Shown here: piece after piece, positions 52,728 to 60,817 of the stretch
Position numbering within the stretch: the first letter of the stretch is position 1
How the letters are laid out: every line of letters begins with the position of its first letter
NCBI GenBank assembly: GCA_036389135.1
Contig: DASVQP010000085.1
Coordinates: 1-64,000, forward strand
Length of the DNA: 64,000 nucleotides
Direction of reading: 5' to 3'
Source: Longimicrobium sp.
Lineage (GTDB): Bacteria > Gemmatimonadota > Gemmatimonadetes > Longimicrobiales > Longimicrobiaceae
Notes under the pieces: generated by a model
What the model was told of the DNA's origin: nothing
The model's database searches: none
What the model saw: the letters and a program-made list of their open reading frames with translations, nothing else
Translations under genes and position numbers: made by a program

Positions 52728-53468
52728 ATGGCCGTTCTTCACCTGCTGGGCACCGGTGCCGCCGCCAGCGACGCGCGCCGCACCACCACCATGCTCGCCG
52801 TGGAGGACGCGGGGAGCGTGGTGCTGATCGACTGCGGCGGCGACGTGGTGCAGCGCGCCCTCGCCTCCGGCATCGACCCGGACGCCATCGACGCGCTCAT
52901 CGTGACGCACGAGCACCCGGACCACGCGGGCGGCTTCGCGCTCTTCATGGAGCGGATCTGGCTGCTGGGGCGCAAGCGGCCCATTCCGGTGATCGGCATC
53001 GAGCCGGCGCTGCGGCAGGCGCGGCGGGTGCTGGAGGCGTTCGACACCAGCGGATGGGAGCTCCCCGCCATCGACTGGCGCACGGTGCAGCACACCGCGG
53101 GCGCCGAAGTGCTGCGCGACGAGCGCTGGCGGATCACCGCCGCCCCCGGCGTCCACTCCGTCCCCACCATCGGCGTGCGGGTGGACACGGCCGGGGGCGG
53201 GACGATGGCGTATTCGTGCGACACGGAGCGCACGCCGGCCATCGTGGAGCTGGCGCGCGGCGCGGACCTGCTGGTGCACGAGGCCACCGGCGGCTTCCCC
53301 GGCCACGCCTCCAACGAGGACGCCGCGGAGGTCGCGCGCGAGGCCGGGGCCGGGCGGCTCGTCCTGGTCCACCTTCCCCCCGACGTGCACGACGGGCAGC
53401 TCGCCGCCGCGCGCGCCATCTTCTCCCACGCCGAGTTCGGCGATGACGGAGGCCGTTATGAGTTCTAG
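52728..53468 (+). CDS. Metallo-beta-lactamase fold hydrolase (RNase Z-like)
   Basis: A 246-residue MBL-fold protein: LLGTGAAASDARRTTT at the start, the metal motif THEHPDHAGG, GVHSVPTIGVRVDT (His), YSCDTERTPAI (Asp ligand) and LVLVHLPPD (last His). The order and length fit RNase Z/arylsulfatase-like hydrolases. GGGGGGCGACCC precedes the ATG. The VanX-like gene overlaps its end by 11 bp, so the two are coupled. Substrate unknown. Confidence 0.88.
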   Translation: MAVLHLLGTGAAASDARRTTTMLAVEDAGSVVLIDCGGDVVQRALASGIDPDAIDALIVTHEHPDHAGGFALFMERIWLLGRKRPIPVIGIEPALRQARRVLEAFDTSGWELPAIDWRTVQHTAGAEVLRDERWRITAAPGVHSVPTIGVRVDTAGGGTMAYSCDTERTPAIVELARGADLLVHEATGGFPGHASNEDAAEVAREAGAGRLVLVHLPPDVHDGQLAAARAIFSHAEFGDDGGRYEF

Positions 53469-54174
53469 CCGTGGCGCGAAGACGCTGGCGGGCACCCTGC
53501 TGGCCGCCTTGCTCACCGCCTGCTCGGTCCGCGCCGCGGCCCCGGCGGCCACCCCGTCGCCGGGCGCCGCGACGGCGCCAGTGGCAGCGGAGCAGACGTG
53601 CACCATCCCCGGGGGCGCGCAGCTCGCCAACGTGCAGGCGGCCGACCCCACCATCCGCACGGACGTGCGCTACGCCACCGCCAACAACTTCACGGGCGAG
53701 CGCCTGCCGGGGTACGACCGCCCGCTCGCGCTTCTGCGTCCGGAGGCGGCGCGGGCGCTGGCGCGCGTACAGGCGCGCCTCCGCGCGGACGGACTGGGGC
53801 TCAAGGTGTTCGATGGGTACCGTCCCGTGCGCGCCACCCTGGCGATGGTGGACTGGGCGGAGCGCACCAACCGCCGCTGGGTGCTGGACCAGGGGTACGT
53901 GGCGAGGTCGAGCGGCCACAACCGCGGCCACACCGTCGACCTGACGCTCGTCCGGCTGGACACGGGCGAGGAGCTGGACATGGGCACCGCCTACGACACC
54001 TTCAGCGAGGCGGCCCACACCGCCAACGCCACCGGCGCCGTGCGCACGAACCGTGGCAAGCTGGTGGACGCGATGAACGCCGAAGGCTTCGTCAACTATT
54101 CCAAGGAGTGGTGGCACTTCAGTCTCCCCGGGCAGTACCCGCCGCTCGACGTTCCCCTCGGCTGCTTCCGTTAA
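53458..54174 (+). CDS. D-alanyl-D-alanine dipeptidase (VanX/M15D-like), lipoprotein
   Basis: A 238-residue exported protein; signal with LLAALLTAC lipobox. The M15D domain (about 50-235) has DVRYATANNFTGERLPGY, VFDGYRPVRA, SGHNRGHTVDLTL (His and Asp zinc ligands) and KEWWHF (catalytic Glu and third His). It hydrolyses D-Ala-D-Ala or related dipeptides; periplasmic enzymes of this type (DdpX-like) usually recycle peptidoglycan dipeptides, so vancomycin resistance is not implied. GGAGG lies 5 bp before the ATG at 53458. Confidence 0.92.
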   Translation: MSSSRGAKTLAGTLLAALLTACSVRAAAPAATPSPGAATAPVAAEQTCTIPGGAQLANVQAADPTIRTDVRYATANNFTGERLPGYDRPLALLRPEAARALARVQARLRADGLGLKVFDGYRPVRATLAMVDWAERTNRRWVLDQGYVARSSGHNRGHTVDLTLVRLDTGEELDMGTAYDTFSEAAHTANATGAVRTNRGKLVDAMNAEGFVNYSKEWWHFSLPGQYPPLDVPLGCFR

Positions 54175-54479
54175 CAAATCTCTAATTATCGCCTGAAACA
54201 CGCGGGAGCGGCCCTCCGCCCGCTCTCGCGTGTCTCCCATATCCCGTTATCACCCAAGCAGTTGCACCTCCCTTCGCGCCTCCGCGTCTCCGCGTGAGAC
54301 CCGCCGTTCCGCCCTCGTACCCCCCCGCAAACCGCCTGAAACTTCCGGCGGCGCCGCGCCGTTCGGTGATTACGTGGCAACCAATGCAAGCGTGCCGGGG
54401 TCATAAGTGACACAGCCGGCCCGCGCAGCAGCGCCCACCCAGGGGCGATACCCCACCCACCTCCTTCCAGGACCCAATC
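54175..54479. terminator. Intergenic region with terminator hairpin and family A arm
   Basis: A 305-bp gap. ACACGCGGGAGCGG and CCGCTCTCGCGTGT (54198-54233, one mismatch) form a hairpin shortly after the VanX stop. CTTCGCGCCTCCGCGTCTCC (54274-54293) is one arm of a family A-like repeat. No gene seen. Confidence 0.6.
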
Positions 54480-54953
54480 ATGCCAATCCTCGACGTCCGC
54501 CGCATCGCGCTCGCAGCCTCGCTTTCCCTCTGCGCCGTGGGCGCCGCCGCAGCCCAGGAAGGCGCTCCGGCAGCCCCGTCGGCGGGCGCGCCGGCTGCGG
54601 TTTCCGCGCCGCCGGCCGCCGCGCAGACGGCTGCCGCACCCGCCGCCCGCGCCCCGCGCCGCGACCGCAACAAGGTCACGGAGGAGGAGCTCGCGGGCCG
54701 CACCGAATCCGACACGTACTCCTTCATCCAGAAGGCGCGCCCGCAGTGGCTGCGCGTCCGCGGGCAGTCGTCAATGTCGATCAGCGAGCAGGTGTGGGTG
54801 TACCGCTACGGCGCCAAGATCGGCGGCGTGGGCGCGCTGCGGAACGTCGCGCTCAGCGAGGTGCGCGAGATCCAGTACCTGGACGGGAGCGCGGCCACGG
54901 CGCGCTTCGGCCCGGACCACGGCTCAGGCGCCATCCTGCTGATCACGCGCTGA
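54480..54953 (+). CDS. Secreted protein with TonB plug-like C-terminal motif
   Basis: A 157-residue exported protein: signal (cleavage after AVGAAAAQ), a long Ala/Pro linker (about 26-60), then RNKVTEEELAGRTESDTYSFIQKARPQWLRVRG and the end EIQYLDGSAATARFGPDHGSGAILLITR. The end mirrors the last strand of TonB-receptor plug domains (xEVLKGPxAxxYGxxGxxGxIxIxT). It looks like a free-standing plug subdomain without a barrel. Partner unknown. Confidence 0.78.
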   Translation: MPILDVRRIALAASLSLCAVGAAAAQEGAPAAPSAGAPAAVSAPPAAAQTAAAPAARAPRRDRNKVTEEELAGRTESDTYSFIQKARPQWLRVRGQSSMSISEQVWVYRYGAKIGGVGALRNVALSEVREIQYLDGSAATARFGPDHGSGAILLITR

Positions 54954-54971
54954 CCCGATTCCAGCCCGTGC

Positions 54972-55006
54972 GACGCCCCGCCCCGGAAGCTCCGGGGCGG
55001 GGCGTC
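54972..55006 (+). terminator. Terminator of the plug-like gene
   Basis: GACGCCCCGCCCCGGA and TCCGGGGCGGGGCGTC form a perfect 16-bp stem with a 3-nt loop, followed by GTCTTT. It lies 18 bp past the stop. Confidence 0.8.
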
Positions 55007-55089
55007 GTCTTTGCAGGAGCCAGCCTTGCGCTCCCCCGCCGGGCCGGGGCAGATTGGGCGCCCGCGACCCTCCCTTTTCCTGGTGACGC

Positions 55090-55662
55090 ATGGCGCCCGT
55101 GTCGGCGACGGTGTTCACGGACTTCACCTGCCCCTTCTCGTACGTCACCGAGGCGGCGCTGGCGAGGGTGGAGGACGAGGGAGGGATCGCCGCCAGCTTC
55201 CGGGCCTTCGAGCTCCACCCGTCGCCCGCGCGGCTCCCGCTGGGCGGCCCGAGGGTGGAAGCGGTCCGCCCCCTGGCCGACGCGCTGGGGCTGGAGCTCC
55301 GCCGGCCGCCGCTGGCCGCGCGCACCCGCAAGGCGCACGAGCTGGCGCGCTTCGGCGAGGGAAAGGGGATCGGGCGCCCGCTGCGCGCCGCCATCTTCGC
55401 CGCGTACTTCGGCGCCGGACGCGACATCGGCCGCATCGACGTGCTGGTGGAGATCGCCGCCGCGCTCGGGCTTGACGCGACGGAGACGCGCGTGGTGCTG
55501 GACGTGGACACCTTTGCGGCGCACGTGGCGCGCGACGGCGCAGAGGCGCGGCGGCTGGGGATCGCGGGGACGCCGGCGATCCTGCTGGGCGACGCGTCCG
55601 CCCTTCGCCTGGTGACCGGCGCCCTCGCCCTGGACGAGCTCCGCGCCCTGGCGGCTGGCTGA
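55090..55662 (+). CDS. DsbA family oxidoreductase-like protein
   Basis: A 190-residue thioredoxin-fold protein of the DsbA/FrnE/HCCA isomerase group: FTDFTCPFSYV at the start, LGLELRRPPLAARTRKAHELARF, and cis-Pro region GIAGTPAILLGD. The active site is CPFS, with only one Cys, so it is unlikely to form a CxxC disulphide. It lacks a signal peptide, so it is cytosolic. Possible role: GSH-dependent isomerase or monothiol oxidoreductase. Confidence 0.85.
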   Translation: MAPVSATVFTDFTCPFSYVTEAALARVEDEGGIAASFRAFELHPSPARLPLGGPRVEAVRPLADALGLELRRPPLAARTRKAHELARFGEGKGIGRPLRAAIFAAYFGAGRDIGRIDVLVEIAAALGLDATETRVVLDVDTFAAHVARDGAEARRLGIAGTPAILLGDASALRLVTGALALDELRALAAG

Positions 55663-55686
55663 ACCGAACCCACTGACTCCTGACCG

Positions 55687-55971
55687 ATGTCCGACTACGA
55701 GCGCAGCACCGTGGTCTCCACGCGCGAGGTCTTCACCCTCGCCGACGAGATCTTTGCCGAGCGTGCGGAGCTTTCCCGCACCGCCGAATCGCGCCACAGC
55801 GTCACCTACGCCGGCGCCGAGGGCACGGTGACGCTGGAGGCGCACCGCCACGGCCTCGCCACCGTCGTGGTGGCCCGCACCGACCGGCTGCGCACCTCCA
55901 AGGTGGACACCGTGGTGCGCCACCTCTTCAACCAGCTCCCGTACCAGCACGGCGATCCGGCGCGGGAGTAG
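55687..55971 (+). CDS. Small hypothetical protein
   Basis: A 94-residue protein (MSDYERSTVVSTREVFTLADEI...). It has strand-rich character (HSVTYAGAEGTVTLEAHRHGLATVVVARTDRL) and a helix near VDTVVRHLFNQL. It lies 24 bp after the DsbA-like stop and is probably co-transcribed. No family recognised. Confidence 0.65.
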   Translation: MSDYERSTVVSTREVFTLADEIFAERAELSRTAESRHSVTYAGAEGTVTLEAHRHGLATVVVARTDRLRTSKVDTVVRHLFNQLPYQHGDPARE

Positions 55972-56534
55972 GGGGTGCTCTGTTGATGCCGGAAGGCTGG
56001 TGAATTCCTCGGGGTCCGGCGGTTGAAGCCGCCGCAACAACTGCGGGAAGCCTGCCTTCGCAGGCTTCGGGGGGCGGGATTGGTGCGGGGCGGCGGAGGC
56101 CAAGGCTGTATCGCACGACGACATATCCATATACGATACATCGGCAGATGATGCATCATCTGCCGATGTATCCCACGCGGCCGCAACGCCCGGCGCCGCA
56201 TCGCCGGGGGATGAAATGAATCCCCGGCTGGGACCACGGGAAGGCGGCTGAAGCCTGCCTGAGAAACGCGGCATCAGACCCGGAGTCCGCGCGGGCGAAC
56301 GTTCGTGAATGGCGGGGCACGGCGCATTCCCATGACACGGGCAGACACGTGGGTCTGCCCCTACGGGGTCGGTGTGGAGGGGGGGAGGTCGAGTTGGGGG
56401 AGAGGGCGGGCGCGATGAATCGCGCCCCTACGGTGCGGGGCGACGCCGGAAATCAGGGGGTACGGGCGGATCTCGCCCCCGAGTCCGCGCAGGCGGACTT
56501 TGTGCTGTTGTTGCAGCGAGTTCACTCGCCAGCG
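55972..56534. repeat. Large repeat cluster (families B, C, D, E and a 38-bp palindrome)
   Basis: The longest gene-free stretch (626 bp with the promoter behind it). Family E unit 56013-56080 (CGGCGGTTGAAGCCGCCGC, CCTGCCTTCGCAGGCTTCGG), the 38-bp perfect palindrome 56135-56172, family B 56207-56275, family C 56281-56310 and 56480-56530, a CACGTGGGTCTGCCCCTACGG unit near 56349, and family D 56405-56430. Confidence 0.85.
56135..56172. repeat. 38-bp perfect palindrome
   Basis: GATACATCGGCAGATGATG (56135-56153) is the exact reverse complement of 56154-56172. The same GATACATC/GATGTAT ends occur at 6411-6475 with different internal sequence. It is flanked by TATCCATATACG, again as at 6420-6450. 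Confidence 0.9.
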
Positions 56535-56587
56535 TTGACATGCGGCCCCGCGCACCTTATTTATCCATCAGGTTAATTAACCGATGG
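56535..56587 (+). promoter_or_regulatory. Consensus promoter with overlapping ArsR-type operator
   Basis: TTGACA (56535-56540), a 17-bp spacer and TATTTA (56558-56563) form a near-consensus sigma-70-type promoter. Immediately downstream CCATCAGGTTAATTAACCGATGG (23 bp, 56565-56587) is a palindrome centred on GGTTAATTAACC with one extra base. Its place over the transcription start fits autorepression by the ArsR-type regulator that begins at 56598. Confidence 0.65.
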
Positions 56588-56597
56588 GTGAACTAGC

Positions 56598-56951
56598 ATG
56601 GCGGCAGACCACCTCAGCATGACGTTCGCGGCGCTCGCCGATCCGACGCGGCGGGCGATCCTCGCGCGGTTGAGTGGCGGGGAGGCGACGGTGACGGAGC
56701 TCGCGGAGCCGTTCGAGATCAGCCTTCCGGCGGTGTCCAAGCATCTCAAGGTGCTGGAGCGGGCGGGGCTGATCGAGAGGGGGCGCGAGGCGCAGTGGCG
56801 TCCGTGCCGGCTCAGGGCGGAGCGGCTGAGGGAGGTGGACGAGTGGGTGGATCAGTACCGGAAGTTCTGGGAGGACAGCCTCGGGCGGCTCGACGAGTAC
56901 CTCAAGCAGCTTCAAACCAGGGAGAAGACCGATGACCGCACAGGGGAATGA
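56598..56951 (+). CDS. ArsR family regulator
   Basis: A 117-residue winged-helix repressor: LSMTFAALADPTRRAILARLSGGEATVTELAEPFEISLPAVSKHLKVLERAGLI is the standard ArsR core. There are no metal-binding Cys, as in the subgroup paired with SRPBCC genes. The following SRPBCC gene overlaps by 20 bp, a widespread pairing. It probably represses its own operon through the upstream palindrome. Confidence 0.93.
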   Translation: MAADHLSMTFAALADPTRRAILARLSGGEATVTELAEPFEISLPAVSKHLKVLERAGLIERGREAQWRPCRLRAERLREVDEWVDQYRKFWEDSLGRLDEYLKQLQTREKTDDRTGE

Positions 56952-57399
56952 CGCCGCCGGCGAGCGCGAGATCACCCTTTCGCGCACGTACGACGCGCCG
57001 CGCGAGCTGGTTTGGCAGGCATGGACCCGAGAGGAGCACAAGGCGAAGTGGTGGGGGCCGAACGGGTTCACCACCACCACGTCGGAGATGGAGGTGAGGC
57101 CGGGCGGCGTGTGGCGCTTCATCATGCACGGACCGGACGGCACCGATTACCCGAACCTCGCCGAGTACACCGAGGTCGTCGAGCCCGAGCTCCTGGTGTA
57201 CACCCACGGCGACGGCTTGACCCGCGAGCGCGACTTCCACGTCACGGTGACGTTCACGGAGGAGGAGGGCGGGACCAAAGTCACCTCGCGGATGGTCTTC
57301 CAGACCGCCGAGGGACGCAGCCGGGCCGTCGGCTTCGGCGCGGTGGAGCTGGGGAAGCAGACGTTCGCGCGCCTGGCGGAGCACCTCAAGACGATGTAG
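56932..57399 (+). CDS. SRPBCC/AHSA1 domain protein
   Basis: A 155-residue START-like protein: ITLSRTYDAPRELVWQAWTREEHKAKWWGPNGF at the start, WRFIMHGPDGTDYPN in the middle and the terminal helix GFGAVELGKQTFARLAEHL. The AHSA1-like fold forms a hydrophobic cavity that may bind a small ligand. It overlaps the ArsR gene by 20 bp. Role inferred as a ligand-binding partner or enzyme under ArsR control. Confidence 0.92.
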   Translation: MTAQGNDAAGEREITLSRTYDAPRELVWQAWTREEHKAKWWGPNGFTTTTSEMEVRPGGVWRFIMHGPDGTDYPNLAEYTEVVEPELLVYTHGDGLTRERDFHVTVTFTEEEGGTKVTSRMVFQTAEGRSRAVGFGAVELGKQTFARLAEHLKTM

Positions 57400-57492
57400 G
57401 CGTGTCGAAATCGTGGGGCCTCGTTCGACGTGAAGGTAGAGCGGCGATTCAGCCGCGCTCCTTCTCACACCGAACCGGGGAGCCCACGAACG

Positions 57493-57867
57493 ATGCGATT
57501 CATGATGATGGTGAAGGCCAGCCGCGACACAGAGGCGGGCGTGCTGCCCGGCGAGGATCTGCTCGCCGCGATGGGGAAGTACAACGAGGAGCTGGCGAAG
57601 GCCGGCGTCCTGCTCGCCGCGGAGGGGCTGCACCCCACTTCGCGAGGCGCGCGCGTCCGCTTCACGGAGGGGGGGCGCACCGTGGTGGACGGCCCGTTCG
57701 CGGAGGCGAAGGAACTCGTCGCGGGGTTCTGGCTGATCCAGGCGAAGTCCAGGGACGAGGCGGTGGAGTGGGCCCGGCGCTGCCCCAACCCCACGCCCGG
57801 AAGCGAGGGCGAGATCGAGATCCGCCAGGTGTTCGAGATGGCGGATTTCGACGCCGCGCAGCTCTGA
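57493..57867 (+). CDS. YCII/DGPF domain protein 1
   Basis: A 124-residue DGPF-family protein: MRFMMMVKASRDTE, LAAEGLHPTSRGARVRF, and the name motif VVDGPFAEAKELVAGFWLIQAKS. DGPF proteins are small dimers of YciI fold and are strongly linked to ECF42 sigma factors. The start is the ATG at 57493; upstream codons lie in non-conserved sequence. Confidence 0.9.
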   Translation: MRFMMMVKASRDTEAGVLPGEDLLAAMGKYNEELAKAGVLLAAEGLHPTSRGARVRFTEGGRTVVDGPFAEAKELVAGFWLIQAKSRDEAVEWARRCPNPTPGSEGEIEIRQVFEMADFDAAQL

Positions 57868-57906
57868 TCGCCACCAACCATCCCCCTTCAATCGAGAGAT
57901 GCTCCC

Positions 57907-58344
57907 ATGACTACCCAGGCAATCGGCACCGCAGCCCCGCGCACCAACTCGCTGCCCATCCCCGCATCGCGGCTCTGGACTGCTCGGGTGCTGACCGCGA
58001 TCCCCATCCTTTTTCTGACCTTCGACGGCGCCAGCAAGGTGATGAACGTCGCGCCGGTGAGGGAGGCGATGGCGCAGCTCGGCTACTCCCCGGACGCAGG
58101 CGTCGGCATCGGCATCATCCTGCTGGCGTGCGTGGCGCTCTACGCGATCCCGCGCACCGCGGTCCTCGGCGCGATCCTGCTGACCGGGTACCTGGGCGGC
58201 GCGATCGCCACGCACGTGCGCGTCGGCAACCCGCTCTTCAGCCACACCCTCTTCCCCATCTACATCGCCGCGATGATCTGGGGCGGGCTCTACCTGCGCG
58301 ACGCGAGGCTCCGCGCGCTGGTTCCGCTGCGGGCGGCGGAGTAG
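57907..58344 (+). CDS. DoxX-like membrane protein
   Basis: A 145-residue protein with four hydrophobic segments: RVLTAIPILFLTFDGASKVM, VGIGIILLACVALYAIP, TAVLGAILLTGYLGGAIATHV and LFPIYIAAMIWGGLYL. This is the DoxX-like family, often found with DGPF proteins and ECF sigma factors. Role in membrane redox or quinone chemistry is suggested for some relatives; unknown here. Confidence 0.88.
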   Translation: MTTQAIGTAAPRTNSLPIPASRLWTARVLTAIPILFLTFDGASKVMNVAPVREAMAQLGYSPDAGVGIGIILLACVALYAIPRTAVLGAILLTGYLGGAIATHVRVGNPLFSHTLFPIYIAAMIWGGLYLRDARLRALVPLRAAE

Positions 58345-58345
58345 C

Positions 58346-58432
58346 CTCACACAGAGAGCACAGAGGGAACCACAAGGCGCAGAGAACCCTTTTCTTTTCT
58401 TCTTTCCGTGCCCTCTGTGTCTCTGTGTGAGG
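58346..58432. repeat. Nested palindromic repeat, family A copy 8
   Basis: A short copy: CTCACACAGAGAGCACAGAG... CTCTGTGTCTCTGTGTGAG with a pyrimidine-rich loop. It separates the DoxX-like gene from the second DGPF gene. Confidence 0.8.
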
Positions 58433-58522
58433 CCCCTTGCCGCCCTTGCGAAAGGAACCGTCGCTCGCAATCGTGCGCGGAGTCTCCCACTCCACACCCG
58501 CCTCACCGGAAGCGACCGAGCC

Positions 58523-58858
58523 ATGCGCTACATGATCATGTTCAAGACCGAAAAGGACTTCGAGGGCATCCCCGCGTGCAAGGACCTGGCGCAGATGGGG
58601 GTGTTCATGCAGGAGCTCAAGGAAAAGGGCGTGCTGCTCGCGACCGAGGGGCTGCATCCGAGCGAGAGGGGCGCGCGCGTACGGCTCTCGGGCGGCAAGC
58701 TGAACGTGACGGATGGCCCCTTCGCCGAGGCCAAGGAGCTGGTGGCGGGCTTTGCGCTGGTGGAGGTGCCGTCGATGGACGACGCGGTCCAGCTCGCGGG
58801 ACAGTTCCTCGGCGTGGCGGGCGAGGGGACATCCGAGGTCCGCGAAGTGATCGTGTGA
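58523..58858 (+). CDS. YCII/DGPF domain protein 2
   Basis: A 111-residue DGPF protein: MRYMIMFKTEKDFEG, LLATEGLHPSERGARVRL and VTDGPFAEAKELVAGFALVEVPS. Its stop codon overlaps the GTG start of the sigma factor (GTGA), a coupling expected for an ECF42 partner. It is more compact than the first DGPF protein at 57493. Confidence 0.92.
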   Translation: MRYMIMFKTEKDFEGIPACKDLAQMGVFMQELKEKGVLLATEGLHPSERGARVRLSGGKLNVTDGPFAEAKELVAGFALVEVPSMDDAVQLAGQFLGVAGEGTSEVREVIV

Positions 58859-60141
58859 TCGACTTCGCCGTGAGCGTCGCCGATACGCACCGCGCCATCG
58901 ACGCGGTCTGGAGAATCGAGTCCGCGCGGCTGATCGCGGGGCTCGCGCGCATGGTGCGCGACGTGGGCCTGGCCGAAGACCTGGCGCAGGACGCGCTGGT
59001 GGCCGCACTGGAGCGCTGGCCGGAGTCCGGCGTGCCCGAGAACCCGGGCGCCTGGCTGATGGCGACCGCCAAGCGCCGCGCCATCGACCTGCTGCGCAAG
59101 CGCACGCTGCACGAGCGCAAGGAAGGCCAGATCGCGCACGAGATCGAGGCGCAGCTCGACGCGGCCGTGCCCGACCTGGACGAGGCGATCGACGACCCCA
59201 TCGGCGACGACCTCCTGCGGCTCGTCTTCACCTGCTGCCACCCCGTCCTCACCATGGAGGCGCGGGTCGCGCTCACGCTGCGCATGCTGGGCGGGCTCAC
59301 GACGGAGGAGATCGCGCGCGCCTTCCTCGTCCCCGTGTCCACCGTCGCGCAGCGGATCGTGCGGGCCAAGCGGACGCTGACCGAGGCGCGCGTCCCCTTT
59401 GAGGTGCCTCGCGGCGCCGAGCTGGCGGAGCGGCGCGCGTCCGTGCTCGGGGTGATCTACCTGATCTTCAACGAAGGATATTCCGCCACCGCCGGCGACG
59501 ACTGGGTGAGGCCGGCGCTGTGCGAGGACGCGCTGCGGCTGGGGCGCATCCTGGCCGGGCTGGCGCCGGACGAGCCGGAGGTGCACGGGCTGGTGGCGCT
59601 GATGGAGATCCAGGCGTCGCGGCTGGCGGCGCGCGTGGGGCCGTCGGGCGAGCCCGTGCTGCTGCTGGAGCAGGACCGCTCGCGCTGGGACCACCTGCTG
59701 ATCGGGCGCGGGCTGGCGGCGCTGGCCCGGGCGGAGGCGCTGGGCGGCGCGCTGGGGCCATACGCGCTGCAGGCCGCCATCGCCGCGTGCCATGCGCGGG
59801 CGCGCACGCCGGAGGAGACCGAGTGGGTACGCATCGCGGCGCTCTACGACGCCCTGGCGCAGCTCGCGCCTTCGCCCGTGGTGGAGCTGAACCGGGCGGT
59901 CGCGCTGTCGATGGCGTTCGGGCCCGCGGCGGGACTGGAGGTGGTGGACGAGCTGACTTCGGAGCCGTCGATGCGCGGCTACCACCTTCTCCCCAGCGTG
60001 CGCGGCGACTTCCTGGCGAAGCTCGGCCGCCTGGAGGAAGCCCGCGAAGAGTTCTCGCGCGCGGCCACCCTCACGCAGAACATGCGCGAGCGCACCTTCC
60101 TGCTGGAGCGCGCCCGCGCCTGCGCGGAAGGCGCCTCGTAG
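58855..60141 (+). CDS. ECF42-type RNA polymerase sigma factor
   Basis: A 428-residue sigma factor. Region 2 (about 10-80): VWRIESARLIAGLARMVRDVGLAEDLAQDALVAALERW and NPGAWLMATAKRRAIDLLR. Region 4 (about 120-180): TLRMLGGLTTEEIARAFLVPVSTVAQRIVRAKRTL. A long C-terminal extension (about 190-425, DUF6596/TPR-like: SVLGVIYLIFNEGYSA, RALAALARAEAL, VELNRAVALSMAFGP) is the hallmark of ECF42. ECF42 genes are established neighbours of DGPF genes and lack anti-sigma factors; control is thought to involve the extension. Start GTG at 58855. Confidence 0.93.
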   Translation: MIDFAVSVADTHRAIDAVWRIESARLIAGLARMVRDVGLAEDLAQDALVAALERWPESGVPENPGAWLMATAKRRAIDLLRKRTLHERKEGQIAHEIEAQLDAAVPDLDEAIDDPIGDDLLRLVFTCCHPVLTMEARVALTLRMLGGLTTEEIARAFLVPVSTVAQRIVRAKRTLTEARVPFEVPRGAELAERRASVLGVIYLIFNEGYSATAGDDWVRPALCEDALRLGRILAGLAPDEPEVHGLVALMEIQASRLAARVGPSGEPVLLLEQDRSRWDHLLIGRGLAALARAEALGGALGPYALQAAIAACHARARTPEETEWVRIAALYDALAQLAPSPVVELNRAVALSMAFGPAAGLEVVDELTSEPSMRGYHLLPSVRGDFLAKLGRLEEAREEFSRAATLTQNMRERTFLLERARACAEGAS

Positions 60142-60248
60142 CAGCGACGCGCTTGTGCCGCAGGAGGAAAGGTGCATATGCATGTTCTTGTCATCCTGAG
60201 GGAGCCCGCACGGGCCGGGCTCCTTCACCCGCACGATGCCGCCCGCGT

Positions 60249-60456
60249 GATGGCCGCCGACTGCCTCTGCTTCCGGGCGCGGCGCGTCTCGCGGGCGCTG
60301 ACGAGGATGTACGGCGACGCGCTGCGCCCCCTCGGCATCCAGGCGACGCAGCTCACCCTCCTCAACGCGGTGACGATGTGCGGCGGCGAGGGCGCGTCGA
60401 TGGCCCGCCTCGCCGACAAACATCCAATCGACGACCAGCGCCTGAACCCCTGCTGA
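60249..60456 (+). pseudogene. Truncated MarR family regulator
   Basis: Codons from 60249 read MAADCLCFRARRVSRALTRMYGDALRPLGIQATQLTLLNAVTMCGGEGASMARLADKH, the N-terminal dimerisation and first helices of MarR proteins. Then the frame departs (PIDDQRLNPC) and stops before the recognition helix and wing. The 5' flank carries a GTCATCCTGAG-type repeat fragment (60190). The gene is therefore a remnant. Confidence 0.7.
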
Positions 60457-60468
60457 AGGAAGGGCTAC

Positions 60469-60744
60469 GTGATAGAAAGCACAGTCCACCCATTGCGGCA
60501 GCCAATCGGCCCCCTTCTCCCCTGCCCTTTCTGCGGCGGCGCGGCCACGGTGGAAGCGGACCCCTGGCGCGGCGAAAGCATCCGCGTGGCCTGCGCGGCC
60601 GCGGCGTGCCCGGTGGCGCCGAAGACGGAGTACCTGCTCCGCGCATTCTCAGGCGAGCTGCGCGATGCGTGGAACGCGCGCGCCAACGCGTGCACCCCCG
60701 CCGAGCCCCGCCACCATTGTGCCGAACCCGCCTGCGCGGGCTGA
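60469..60744 (+). CDS. Lar-like restriction alleviation domain protein
   Basis: A 91-residue protein: LLPCPFCGGAATVEADPW then VACAAAACPVAP and SGELRDAWNARA match the Lar family: zinc-ribbon CPFCGG and WN.R end. Lar proteins of prophages relieve type I restriction; chromosomal relatives have unknown roles. The start is GTG at 60469 with AAGGAAGGG upstream. No phage genes surround it. Confidence 0.7.
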   Translation: MIESTVHPLRQPIGPLLPCPFCGGAATVEADPWRGESIRVACAAAACPVAPKTEYLLRAFSGELRDAWNARANACTPAEPRHHCAEPACAG

Positions 60745-60817
60745 CCTGTCGATTCCGCGCCATCCCGTTCGTCGCTCCTGTAGAAAGAGGGCACGTCCAC
60801 CCACGGGAGGCACCCCG

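Noticed and set aside
53458-54174. Vancomycin resistance gene vanX
   Set aside because: No vanH/vanA or vanRS genes are nearby and the protein is an exported lipoprotein, unlike cytosolic VanX.
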